Of a stretch of 64,000 nt of DNA, positions 33,271-40,919 are shown piece by piece. The notes beneath the pieces were generated by a model. That model made no database searches. It was not told where the DNA came from and saw only the letters and a program-made list of their open reading frames with translations. Positions within the stretch are counted from its first letter, which is position 1, and every line of letters starts with the position of its first letter. The position numbers and the translations under genes are program-made. Source of the DNA: Streptomyces sp. LX-29 (GTDB lineage: Bacteria > Actinomycetota > Actinomycetes > Streptomycetales > Streptomycetaceae); the NCBI RefSeq assembly GCF_029541745.1, contig NZ_CP089746.1, forward strand, positions 3,915,559-3,979,558. Direction: 5' to 3'.

Positions 33271-33621
33271 ATGTTCACCGCCTACGTGATCATCACCGTC
33301 ATCGCGATCGTGGCCAACGCCGGGATCGCCGTCGCGGACGTGGTCAGGGCCGAGTTCGTCCTCGCCAACTCCGCCGAGGTGGGCCTCCCGGAGTTCTGGC
33401 TCCCCTGGCTCGCCGCAGTCAAGGCCGCGGGAGCCGCCGGGCTCCTGCTCGGGCTCATGGGTGTCCGCTTCATCGGCGTCGCCGCCGCGACGGGGCTCGT
33501 CCTGTTCTTCATCGGCGCCGTCGCCGCACACATTCGTGCTCGCGTCTACCGCAACCTCGCGTTTCCCGGCGGCTACCTGGGGCTGGCCGCCGCGTCTCTC
33601 GTCTTCGTGGTCGCGCGATAG
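33271..33621 (+). CDS. DoxX-family membrane protein
   Basis: A 116-residue protein with four predicted membrane helices (about 3-22, 45-64, 68-88, 96-114), the size and layout of the DoxX/DoxX-like family. Such small membrane proteins are linked to thiol or oxidative-stress tolerance, but most are uncharacterised. GGGAGG precedes ATG 33271. It is divergent from the LysR gene, which probably controls it. No cysteines are present, so a direct thiol reaction is unlikely. Confidence 0.75.
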   Translation: MFTAYVIITVIAIVANAGIAVADVVRAEFVLANSAEVGLPEFWLPWLAAVKAAGAAGLLLGLMGVRFIGVAAATGLVLFFIGAVAAHIRARVYRNLAFPGGYLGLAAASLVFVVAR

Positions 33622-33687
33622 CCGGCAGAGTCTGGGCACCGTTGCACCCCGCCACCGGCGCCCTTCGGGGCGGGTGTTCCACCGGGT

Positions 33688-34860
33688 TCAGAGGAGCCAG
33701 CGGCGGCCGGTGGTGGTGTGCCATGCGTGGTGGCTACCGTCCGGGTCGCGGCGGTAGCCGAACTGGTCTTGGGCGGGGCGATCGTGCGCGTTCCACCAGG
33801 TCCAGGCGTCTTCGACCTGCTGCCACAGTTCAGGCGGGCCGCCGTAGGTGACGGTCGCAGGTCCCGCGAGGGGTGTGCGGGCCCATGAGCCGTCGGGCTG
33901 CTGGATCTGCAGCGCCACGGTCCCGTCGTCGTCGGCGTGGTAGACGAGCTCGGCGGAGGGCAGGTGGAAGGCGAGGAGCAGCCGGAAGGGATAGTGGCTC
34001 CGGATGTCCGCCGCGGTGACGGTGGTGGGCCGGGTGCCGGTCTCCGCCACCTGTGGCGCGTGTGCCTGATGGGGGTAGGCCAGGGCGTCGCCACGAGCGG
34101 CCATGAAGCGTCCCCCGGTCGCGGTGTAGCAGCCCACGGCGCGTCGCTCCTCATCGACGGTGACGCGGACGAGTCCGCCCTCGATGCCGAGGGCGATGTC
34201 GGCGAGGATGACCCCGCCGGTCCGGGACTGTTCGACCCACGCAGAGGGGATGCCCGGAACGGAGCAGGTGGCGATGGTCCGGTCGAACGAGGTCTGGTCC
34301 GGGTATCCGTCGCGGCCGTCGGCGGCGGCCAGGTGCGGCGTGTAACCGATCTGGGCGAGGCGACCGCGAGCGGCTTCGACGAGATCCGGGGCGACGTCGA
34401 CCGAGTGGACAAGGCCGGCGCCGAGCCGGGCGGACAGCAGGGCTGCGTTGTAGCCGGTTCCGGTGCCGATTTCCAGCACCCGGTGCCCGTCCTCGACGCC
34501 GAGGTCTTCCAGCATGCCGGCCATGAGGCCGGGCATGGTGCTCGACGACGTCGGGACGCCCGTCCAGGCGCGGTCGTCGACCTGGGCGGCGGTGACGGGG
34601 TCGAGGGCGGTGACGAGGGTCTGATCGCTGTAGACGGCCGAGAGCCATGCCGCGCGGTCGGATGTGTCGGCGCGCTCCCATACCGCGATGCCCTTCTCGT
34701 CGGTCCCCTGCCTGTACCACTGGGGCACGAAGAGGTGACGGGGCACCTTGCCGAACGCGTCGGCCCACTGCGGCGTGCGGAGCGCTCCCGCTGCGCGTAA
34801 CCCGTCGACGAGGGCGCTGAGATACGGACGGATCTCGTCGCGGGCGGGGTCGTCGCTCAT
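33688..34860 (-). CDS. PIMT-like O-methyltransferase of an ATP-grasp RiPP system
   Basis: A 390-residue SAM-dependent methyltransferase related to protein-L-isoaspartate O-methyltransferase. The SAM motif is VLEIGTGTGYNAALL (about 128-142), followed by VHSVDVAPDLVE and the substrate-region STMPGLMAGMLEDL. The C-terminal 170 residues are specific to the actinobacterial subgroup found beside ATP-grasp peptide ligases and their precursor peptides. There they methylate Asp side chains, leading to cyclic imides. Its ATG overlaps the TGA of the ATP-grasp remnant (ATGA), preserving the original operon junction. Because ligase and precursor are missing here, its present substrate is unclear. Catalytic features look intact. 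Confidence 0.78.
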   Translation of the reverse strand: MSDDPARDEIRPYLSALVDGLRAAGALRTPQWADAFGKVPRHLFVPQWYRQGTDEKGIAVWERADTSDRAAWLSAVYSDQTLVTALDPVTAAQVDDRAWTGVPTSSSTMPGLMAGMLEDLGVEDGHRVLEIGTGTGYNAALLSARLGAGLVHSVDVAPDLVEAARGRLAQIGYTPHLAAADGRDGYPDQTSFDRTIATCSVPGIPSAWVEQSRTGGVILADIALGIEGGLVRVTVDEERRAVGCYTATGGRFMAARGDALAYPHQAHAPQVAETGTRPTTVTAADIRSHYPFRLLLAFHLPSAELVYHADDDGTVALQIQQPDGSWARTPLAGPATVTYGGPPELWQQVEDAWTWWNAHDRPAQDQFGYRRDPDGSHHAWHTTTGRRWLL

Positions 34861-34976
34861 GCGGGCACTCCTTGCAGTTCGTCGGCGATGGCCTCAGCGA
34901 TGGGCAGATCCGTGTGGTGCTGTATCCAGTCCCACTCGCCGCAGGGGTTGGCTTCCAGGAACGTCCTTCTCGTAAC
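34857..34976 (-). pseudogene. C-terminal remnant of an ATP-grasp RiPP maturase
   Basis: Immediately upstream of the methyltransferase, in frame to a TGA overlapping its ATG, 39 codons read through FLEANPCGEWDWIQ and DLPIAEAIADELQG. This is the end of ATP-grasp peptide ligases: the FLExNPxGxW metal-site strand, then the LPIAxAIADxL helix. No start codon or ribosome site precedes it, and the code continues upstream only into unrelated sequence that overlaps the end of the gene at 34996. The first 270 or so residues of the ligase are therefore gone, with a breakpoint near 34.98 kb. The stub has no catalytic capacity. Confidence 0.75.
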
Positions 34977-34995
34977 GCACCTGTGCTGAGCACGG

Positions 34996-35364
34996 CTAGG
35001 GCGCGTGTGGTGTCAGCTTCCAGGTGATCTTCCCGCCGTCCGCATAGACGGAGATGCCGTACGGCTCGCCGCGTTCCAGCTGCGACAGCGCCGTGCGGTG
35101 TCCGTCGCCGTCGGCCCAGGAGAGGACGTGGCGGCGTTTCTGCGGGGGCAGGGCGGGTGCGGCGGCGCGGAGGGCTACGCGGATCCAGTCGATGGCTTCG
35201 GCCGGGGTCCTGGCTCGCTTCTGCGCGGTGGTGCACAGGGTGATTCCCGATGGCCCGGGTTTGGCGACGACGCATGCGCAGAGGACACCGAGGCCGGCTG
35301 TGGTGGGGACATTGAAGAGGGATGCGGTCCCGAGTGTGCTGAGCGGTAGGGGGTGGGTGGGCAT
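34996..35364 (-). CDS. Small protein of unknown function
   Basis: A 122-residue protein I do not recognise. The N-terminal third is Ala/Thr/Leu-rich and rather hydrophobic (SLFNVPTTAGLGVLCAC); the C-terminal half is mixed alpha/beta with RTPAEAIDWIRVALRAA and EPYGISVYADGGKITWKL. GGAG six bases before ATG 35364 supports the start. A 12-mer in its upstream region (35524-35535) is shared with the promoter of the XRE/ATPase pair, hinting at co-regulation. Its stop lies beside the breakpoint of the ATP-grasp remnant, so its arrival may have caused that truncation. Confidence 0.5.
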   Translation of the reverse strand: MPTHPLPLSTLGTASLFNVPTTAGLGVLCACVVAKPGPSGITLCTTAQKRARTPAEAIDWIRVALRAAAPALPPQKRRHVLSWADGDGHRTALSQLERGEPYGISVYADGGKITWKLTPHAP

Positions 35365-35523
35365 GGCGGCTCCGGTTCTCGGCGCGGCGGTTGCCTCGGC
35401 GGGCGGACGAGTGAGCTGAGAGGTGCCCGAACGCAGGCACGAAAACACGTCCGGGTGCGTGCCCGCGGCGGTGACGCACCGCAACCGTAGCGCTACTCAA
35501 CCGGAGGGAGCAATGGTGTTGCC

Positions 35524-35535
35524 GTAGCTATGTTG
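35524..35535. promoter_or_regulatory. Shared motif GTAGCTATGTTG upstream of the unknown small gene
   Basis: This 12-mer differs by one base from GTAGCTACGTTG at 36730-36741 in the XRE/ATPase divergent region. It lies 160 bp before the unknown gene (34996-35364); a palindrome GTAGCGCTAC is at 35487-35496. Confidence 0.4.
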
Positions 35536-35558
35536 AGCACTCTCGGGTTGGCATATGC

Positions 35559-35597
35559 AGAGCGGCCCTCCACCGCACGCCGGTGGAGGGCCGCTCT
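35559..35597. terminator. Terminator of the DUF397 gene
   Basis: A perfect 16-bp stem (35559-35574 with 35582-35597; arms AGAGCGGCCCTCCACC and complement) with a 7-base loop ends 12 bases from the DUF397 stop on the minus strand. Confidence 0.85.
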
Positions 35598-35608
35598 GGG
35601 GTGGCCGG

Positions 35609-35803
35609 TCAGATCAGGTGGTCGTACTCGCCGGCTTTCGCCCCGTGGACGAAGGCGGCGAGCTGTGCGCGGGTCATGGTGATCACGGTGTCCGGTGCCT
35701 GGCTCTCCCGCATCTGGATCAGTCCGCCTTCAGGGCGCACCTCTATGCAGTTGTTTCCGCCACCGCCGCAGAAGGATGACCGCTGCCACGTGTTTTCCGC
35801 CAT
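35609..35803 (-). CDS. DUF397 protein
   Basis: A 64-residue DUF397 protein, with the typical pattern WQRSSFCGGGGNNCIEV, RESQAPDTVI and FVHGAKAGEYDHL. DUF397 proteins occur in large numbers in Streptomyces beside XRE/DUF5753 regulators and behave as their small partner or antagonist, as in the WhiJ- and AbaA-like developmental modules. ATG 35803 follows AAAGGTCGGGAA. It lies 11 bases after the XRE gene, so the two are one operon. Two cysteines in a Gly-rich loop are a family feature of unknown role. Confidence 0.85.
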   Translation of the reverse strand: MAENTWQRSSFCGGGGNNCIEVRPEGGLIQMRESQAPDTVITMTRAQLAAFVHGAKAGEYDHLI

Positions 35804-35814
35804 TTCCCGACCTT

Positions 35815-36666
35815 TCACAATGTGTGCGCGATTTCTCGGATCAGGTCTCGCGACTGTCGCGCATTCAGGCTACGTCTCTCCACCGCCGAGAGTAGGTCCC
35901 GGTAGGCGTTGAGCTGGGCCTCCGCGTCCAGGAACAGTGCGCCGTGCGCGGAGTCGAGCTGAACCGTGTCGAGTTGCGGCAGTGGGCCGCCGGCGAGCAG
36001 TACGGCCTGCCCGGAACCGGCGAAGCCGTCGGCCTCGAAGGTGAGCACGCGGATCGTGCAGTTCGGCCGCTCCGACAGGGAGAGCAGGTGTTCCAGCTGC
36101 TTACGCGCCAAATCCCGGCCACCGAAGCGCATGCGCAGCGCTGCCTCGTGGACCACGGCGGTGAATTTCGGGCCGTCGCGACGGTCGAGGACGTGTGCCC
36201 GTTTCATCCGATGGGCGGTTCTCGCCTCGGCGTCTTCCTTCGACAGGCGGGGGAAGGTGAAATCGAAAACGGCTCGCGCGTAGTCTTCGGTCTGGGTGAG
36301 CCCTGGAAGGTGGGCGATCTGGTACGTGCGGAGAAATGTGGCCCTGGATTCCAGCTCGGAGAGGTCGAGAAATCCGGCGGGCAGGATTCCGCGGTACTCC
36401 TCCCACCAACCCTTGTCACGTTCCGTCGCCATGGCGATGAGTGCGTCGACGTACGCCTGGTCCGTGCAGCCGTAGTTGCTGGCGAGGACCCGCAGTCGGT
36501 CGGAACCGATGCCGAACCGCGCCGTCTCCATGTGGCTGATTCTCGTGTGATCGATGCCGAGGAGTGTCGAGGCTTCCCGGGCGTTGAGGCCGGCGGCCTC
36601 CCGCATCTTCCGAAGCTCGGCGCCCAGCCGTCGTTGGCGAGCCGTCGTGACTGTCCTTGGTGGCAT
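35815..36666 (-). CDS. XRE-family regulator with DUF5753 domain
   Basis: A 283-residue regulator. The helix-turn-helix (about 12-70) reads LGAELRKMREAAGLNAREAS and LLGIDHTRISHMET; the DUF5753 domain (about 90-275) has its typical WWEEYRGILP and LPGLTQTEDYARAV segments and RFGGRDLARKQLEHLL. Such proteins pair with DUF397 proteins and a divergent anti-sigma-type ATPase in modules that control Streptomyces development and antibiotic production. Start ATG 36666 is in line with relatives. Repeated CTACGTTG sites upstream may be its operators. Ligand of DUF5753 unknown. Confidence 0.87.
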   Translation of the reverse strand: MPPRTVTTARQRRLGAELRKMREAAGLNAREASTLLGIDHTRISHMETARFGIGSDRLRVLASNYGCTDQAYVDALIAMATERDKGWWEEYRGILPAGFLDLSELESRATFLRTYQIAHLPGLTQTEDYARAVFDFTFPRLSKEDAEARTAHRMKRAHVLDRRDGPKFTAVVHEAALRMRFGGRDLARKQLEHLLSLSERPNCTIRVLTFEADGFAGSGQAVLLAGGPLPQLDTVQLDSAHGALFLDAEAQLNAYRDLLSAVERRSLNARQSRDLIREIAHTL

Positions 36667-36709
36667 GGCTGCAGTCTGCCCCCGTAGGGGGACGCGGTCC
36701 AACACGGAT

Positions 36710-36741
36710 CTACGTTGTTCCCCAAGTTAGTAGCTACGTTG
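36710..36741. promoter_or_regulatory. Repeated CTACGTTG motif in XRE/ATPase divergent promoter
   Basis: CTACGTTG occurs at 36710-36717 and 36734-36741 (24-bp period) in the AT-richer part of the 230-bp divergent gap. The second copy lies within GTAGCTACGTTGCTAC. These are candidate operators for the XRE regulator. Confidence 0.45.
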
Positions 36742-36896
36742 CTACCGAGTGCCCTAAGGTCTCCCGTGAACGCCGCGCGGCACGCCGGCAACTCCGTGGC
36801 GGCGTCGACCCGTTGGGCACCCCCGGGTCGGCGATGCCACGGCGGCGAGCCGTACGCACACCCAGGCAGCGACAGTCCGCGTTGGGAGACCACGAC

Positions 36897-37388
36897 ATGA
36901 CGATGGCCTTGACCGCTCCCGTACCGCCGCCCGGCCGTCCGCCCGAGAACTACAGCTTCACCGGGCCCAACACACCCGCTCTCGCCGGCCTGGCGCGCTG
37001 GTTCCTCAGGGATCTGCTGCTGGCCACCGGCCACCGGAATGCCCAGCTCGTCTCCGTGGCGCAGCTGTGCGTGTCCGAAGTGGTCACCAACGCCCACCGA
37101 CACACCCGGGCGCCCCTGGTCACCGTCTCCGTCACGGTCACGGACCGTCAGGTGACCGTGCACGTCCACGACGACAGCACCGCCCTCCCCGTGCCGAGAG
37201 CCCTGTCCGAGAAGGCGGAACGCGGGCGCGGGCTGCGCATTCTGGACGCCTTCGCCGACGCCTGGGGGACCGACCTCTACGGTGGCCGGCAGCCGCGGTC
37301 CAAGTCCGTCTGGTTCCGGCTGGACGACGACGGGAGATACGACGCCCCTCGCGGAGATGATGGAGTGTCACCCCGCCGGGGCCTTTGA
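36897..37388 (+). CDS. Anti-sigma-type ATP-binding protein (HATPase_c_2)
   Basis: A 163-residue GHKL-fold protein of the RsbW/SpoIIAB-like group. The N box is LCVSEVVTNAHRHT, the G1 region is VHVHDDS and the G2 region is ERGRGLRILDAFADAWG. It could bind ATP and act as an anti-sigma factor or serine kinase, although most such stand-alone copies in Streptomyces are uncharacterised. GGGAG lies eight bases before ATG 36897. It is divergent from the XRE/DUF397 operon, a recurring module. No sigma factor or anti-anti-sigma gene is adjacent. Confidence 0.82.
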   Translation: MTMALTAPVPPPGRPPENYSFTGPNTPALAGLARWFLRDLLLATGHRNAQLVSVAQLCVSEVVTNAHRHTRAPLVTVSVTVTDRQVTVHVHDDSTALPVPRALSEKAERGRGLRILDAFADAWGTDLYGGRQPRSKSVWFRLDDDGRYDAPRGDDGVSPRRGL

Positions 37389-37425
37389 GCGGGCGCCCCC
37401 GGCGGGCCCGTGGTGGGCTGGGTGG

Positions 37426-38619
37426 GTGGCCACCGGAGAGTCAGGGGAGCGTGTTCTGCTGCCGCGCGCCGCGCGGCGGGTCGCCGCGTGGTGTGGGGTG
37501 GTGCTGCTGGTCGCCGGGGTGGGGGCGGTGGGGCTGTGGCTGTGTTGGCACCTGAAGGCGGCCGTCACGCCCGTGCTGCTCGCGGTGCTCGGCACCGGGC
37601 TGCTCGCGCCGCTGCACCGGCGGCTGATCCGGGTGGGGGTGCAGCGCTCGCTGGCCGCCGGGCTGACCTGTCTGGTGCTCGTGGCCGTGGTCGGCGGCGC
37701 CGGCTACATCGTGGTCAGCGCGCTGATCGAGAGCGGGGACCAGATCGTCAGCTCCATCAAGCAGGTCGTCACCCGGTTCCGGGAGCACTTCGGGATCGCG
37801 GGCTCGCTCGACGACATAGCCTCCAACGTCAGGGAGCTGGGCCGTAGGTACGGCGGCAAGGCCGCGACCGGGCTGCTGGCCGGCATCAGCCTCGTCGGCG
37901 AGATGATCGCCATCTCGGTGCTTGCGCTGCTGCTGACCTTCTTCTTCCTGCGCGACGCCGACCGGGTGTCCGCCGCCCTGCACACGCTGGCGCCCGGCGG
38001 ACGCGGGCCGCACCTGGAGGCGATGGGCAGGCGGGCCTTCCAGGCGGTCGAGGGCTTCATGCGCGGCACCACGCTCATCGCGTTGATCGACGCCACCCTC
38101 ATCACCATCGGGCTGCTGATCCTGGGCGTGCCGGGCGCGGTGGGGCTGGGCGCGCTGGTCTTCGTGGGTGCCTACATCCCGTACCTCGGCGCCTTCCTCT
38201 CCGGCGCCGTCGCCGTGCTGGTGGCGCTGGCCGACGGCGGCATCGTCACCGCGCTGTGGGCGCTGGGAGTGGTGGTGGCGGTCCAGGTGATCGAGGGGCA
38301 TGTGCTCCAGCCGGTGATCCAGAGCCGCACGGTCCAGATGCACCCCGCCATCGTCATGATCACCATCACGGCGGGCGCCAGCGTCGCCGGCATCCTGGGG
38401 ATGCTGCTCGCGGTGCCGCTCACGGCCGCCGCCTTCGGCATCCTCTCCGAGCTGCGGGCCGGCTACTCGGCCGTCGCGGCCGCCGGCTCGCCCAGCCCCG
38501 GAGGCTCCGGGGACGGTCCCGGTCCCGACTCCGGACCCGACTCCGGTTCCGGCTCCGACGCCGTCGAGCGCTCCCCCGACGACCCCGGTCCGGTCGACGG
38601 TCCGGATTCGGCCTCGTAG
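37426..38619 (+). CDS. AI-2E-family (PerM-like) membrane permease
   Basis: A 397-residue polytopic membrane protein of the AI-2E transporter (TqsA/PerM) family. Eight membrane helices are expected, with the family pattern of two N-terminal helices, a soluble stretch (SIKQVVTRFREHFG) and a C-terminal block with GAYIPYLGAFLSG and EGHVLQPVIQSRTVQMHP. Members export or exchange small metabolites or ions; substrate not deducible. The start is uncertain: GTG 37426 avoids overlap with the ATPase gene, whereas ATG 37357 would overlap it by 32 bases. The last 50 residues are a Gly/Ser/Pro/Asp tail encoded by DNA that also encodes the opposing phosphatase tail. Confidence 0.78.
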   Translation: MATGESGERVLLPRAARRVAAWCGVVLLVAGVGAVGLWLCWHLKAAVTPVLLAVLGTGLLAPLHRRLIRVGVQRSLAAGLTCLVLVAVVGGAGYIVVSALIESGDQIVSSIKQVVTRFREHFGIAGSLDDIASNVRELGRRYGGKAATGLLAGISLVGEMIAISVLALLLTFFFLRDADRVSAALHTLAPGGRGPHLEAMGRRAFQAVEGFMRGTTLIALIDATLITIGLLILGVPGAVGLGALVFVGAYIPYLGAFLSGAVAVLVALADGGIVTALWALGVVVAVQVIEGHVLQPVIQSRTVQMHPAIVMITITAGASVAGILGMLLAVPLTAAAFGILSELRAGYSAVAAAGSPSPGGSGDGPGPDSGPDSGSGSDAVERSPDDPGPVDGPDSAS

Positions 38620-40712
38620 AGCTCGAACCAGATGCACTTGCCCGCGCCCCGCGGGTCCACGCCCCAGGAGTCGGCCAGCATCTCCATCAGCAGCAGCCCG
38701 CGCCCGGAGGAGGCCAGCTCGCCGGGGTGGCGGCGGTGCGGCAGCTCGTCGCTGCCGTCGGCGACGTCGACGCGCAGCCGTCGGGTGCCCTGTCTGCCGC
38801 TGACCTCGGCGACGATGAGTGCGTCGCCGTCGGTGTGCACCAGCACATTGGTGATCATCTCGGAGAGCATCAGCACGCCGGACTCGATCTGCTCGGCGTC
38901 CGACCAGTCGTGCAGCATCTCGCGGAGCTGGTGCCGGGAGCTGGCGATGCGCTCGGGCTCGGCCTGGGCGACGGTGACCGCGGTGCGGCGGACCGGGGCG
39001 GTGCCGGGGCCGACCACGCAGACCTCGGAGTCCCGACTGACCAGCAGCAGCGCGATGTCGTCCTCGCGGCGGTCGGCGAGCGGGCCGGTGGTGTGGTGCG
39101 AGAAGGGACCGTGGACGGCCTGCACCAGGGCGTCGGCGAGCGCCTCCAGGTCCTCGTCGGGGATCTCCTGGAGCTGCCCCCGCTCCTCACAGACGGAGCG
39201 GATCCGCTCCCAGCCGGACTCCAGGTCGTGGCCGCCGGTCTCCAGCAGGCCGTCGGTGCACATCAGCAGCGTCTCGCCGGGGTCCAGCAGGATGCGGGTG
39301 GTGGGGTAGTCGCTGTCGGGGTTGACGCCCAGCGGCAGCCCGCCGGCGGTGGGCCGGGTGACCAGGGTGCCGTCGGCGAGTCGCACGGCGGGGTCGCAGT
39401 GGCCCGCGCGGGCGATGTCGAGGGTTCCGGCGACCGGGTCCAACTCGGCGTAGAGACAGGTGGCGAAGCGCGGGTCGGCGGCGATCTCCTCGTGCCCCTC
39501 GCCGTCGATCAGTCCGTACAGGAAGCGGGAGGCGCGGGAGAGCACGGCGTCGGGGTGGTGGCCCTCGGCGGCGTAGGCGCGCAGCGCGATCCGCAGCTGG
39601 CCCATGAGCCCCGCCGCCCGTACGTCATGGCCCTGGACGTCCCCGATGACCAGCGCGGTACGGCCGGAGGGCAGCGGGATCACGTCGTACCAGTCGCCGC
39701 CGACCTGGAGCCCGCCGCCGGTCGGGATGTACCGGGCGGCCACCGTCAGGCCGGGGATGTCGGGCTTGCGGGCGGGCAGCATGGACCGCTGGAGGCCGTC
39801 CGCCAGCTCCCGCTCGGTCTCCTGGAGGGAGGCGCGGGAGAGCGCCTGGGCGAGCATCCGGGCGACGGTGGTGAGCACCGAGCGCTCGTCGGGGGAGAAG
39901 CTGACCGGGCTGTCGAAGGTCGCCACCCAGGCGCCGATGGTGCGCCCGGCGGCGACCAGCGGCAGATAGGCCCAGGACTGGCGCCGGTACGGGGCGACGA
40001 TCGGCCAGGCGGTCGGGTAGCGCTTGCGGTAGCTGTCGGGGGACGGCAGATAGATCGCTCGGCCGGTGCGTATCACCTCCGCCGCCGGGTAGGCGGCGTC
40101 CAGGCTCAGGTCCATGAAGGCCCGCTCGTTGCCGAGGTCGTGGCCATGCTGCCCGATGATGTGGATGCGGTCGCCCTCCAGGCTGAAGACGGCCAGCCCC
40201 GAGGGCTCGAAGCCGGGCATCGACAGGCCGGCGGCCACCCGCAGCACCTCCGCGGTGGACCGGGCCTCGGCCAGCGCCCGCCCGGCGTCCAGCAGGAACG
40301 CCTCCCGGTTGCGCCGCCAGTCGCCGGTGATCGCGGGGCCGGCGGTGGCGGTGGTGCCCGGCTGCGGCTCGACGACCTCCTGAATGGTGCCGATCAGCTC
40401 GAAGTCCCCCGAGGTGCGGACCGGGCGGGTGCGGCTGCGCACCGTGCGCAGCACCTTGCCCTGCTCGTCCACGATGCGCACCCGGGCCTCGGCCAGGGTG
40501 CCCTCGGCGACGGCGAGCCGCACGATCCCCATGACCTCGACCCAGTCCACCGGGTGGAATCGGGCCCGCGCGGCGGCCTCGGTGAGCGTCGTGGGCTCGG
40601 CGGGCAGCCCCATGAGTCGGGCCGCCTCGGCGTCGAGGTTGACCGTGCGCGAGGCATTGACCCAGCGCCAGAGGCCCGTCGCGATGGCCGCCAGGAGATC
40701 CTCGGTGTGCAT
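38463..40712 (-). CDS. PAS-GAF-SpoIIE-type PP2C phosphatase with anti-sigma-like ATPase domain
   Basis: A 749-residue multidomain regulator. In order there are a PAS-like domain (about 10-110), a GAF domain (140-290; WAYLPLVAAGRTIGAW), a PP2C/SpoIIE Ser phosphatase (310-540; metal-site motifs GGDWYDVIPL, GDVQGHD, MCTDGLLE, REDDIALLL), an RsbW-like HATPase (about 575-700; MLSEMITNVLVHT, SGRGLLLMEML) and a Ser/Pro/Glu tail. Such proteins dephosphorylate anti-anti-sigma factors in response to an internal or redox signal. Partners are not in the window. Its last 157 bases overlap the end of the convergent permease gene. Cytoplasmic; active-site Asp residues intact. Confidence 0.87.
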   Translation of the reverse strand: MHTEDLLAAIATGLWRWVNASRTVNLDAEAARLMGLPAEPTTLTEAAARARFHPVDWVEVMGIVRLAVAEGTLAEARVRIVDEQGKVLRTVRSRTRPVRTSGDFELIGTIQEVVEPQPGTTATAGPAITGDWRRNREAFLLDAGRALAEARSTAEVLRVAAGLSMPGFEPSGLAVFSLEGDRIHIIGQHGHDLGNERAFMDLSLDAAYPAAEVIRTGRAIYLPSPDSYRKRYPTAWPIVAPYRRQSWAYLPLVAAGRTIGAWVATFDSPVSFSPDERSVLTTVARMLAQALSRASLQETERELADGLQRSMLPARKPDIPGLTVAARYIPTGGGLQVGGDWYDVIPLPSGRTALVIGDVQGHDVRAAGLMGQLRIALRAYAAEGHHPDAVLSRASRFLYGLIDGEGHEEIAADPRFATCLYAELDPVAGTLDIARAGHCDPAVRLADGTLVTRPTAGGLPLGVNPDSDYPTTRILLDPGETLLMCTDGLLETGGHDLESGWERIRSVCEERGQLQEIPDEDLEALADALVQAVHGPFSHHTTGPLADRREDDIALLLVSRDSEVCVVGPGTAPVRRTAVTVAQAEPERIASSRHQLREMLHDWSDAEQIESGVLMLSEMITNVLVHTDGDALIVAEVSGRQGTRRLRVDVADGSDELPHRRHPGELASSGRGLLLMEMLADSWGVDPRGAGKCIWFELYEAESGPSTGPGSSGERSTASEPEPESGPESGPGPSPEPPGLGEPAAATAE

Positions 40713-40874
40713 TGCACCACCTTAGGGGGATTTGCTACGGGCTTACCAGTGAACGCCGTGACGCCGGTACCCTTGCGGGTGGCCTCCTGCGTGGTATGTA
40801 CCGCCCACTGTGATCCAGCGTGATTCAACGTTCAAGATTCACCGTAGATCACCGCCCGTGGCGGCACGGCCCCA

Positions 40875-40908
40875 GTGCCCGACCAGACGACGTGCCCGAC
40901 CAGACGAC
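40875..40908. repeat. 17-bp direct tandem repeat in the aspS leader
   Basis: GTGCCCGACCAGACGAC occurs twice back to back (40875-40891, 40892-40908), ending 11 bases before the aspS start. It is not a T-box. It may be a slipped duplication in the leader, possibly altering the spacing before the ribosome site. Confidence 0.75.
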
Positions 40909-40919
40909 TTGGATGAACG

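Noticed and set aside
40812..40919. T-box or other amino-acid-responsive leader before aspS
   Set aside because: No T-box core or specifier hairpin was found; only a 17-bp duplication is present.
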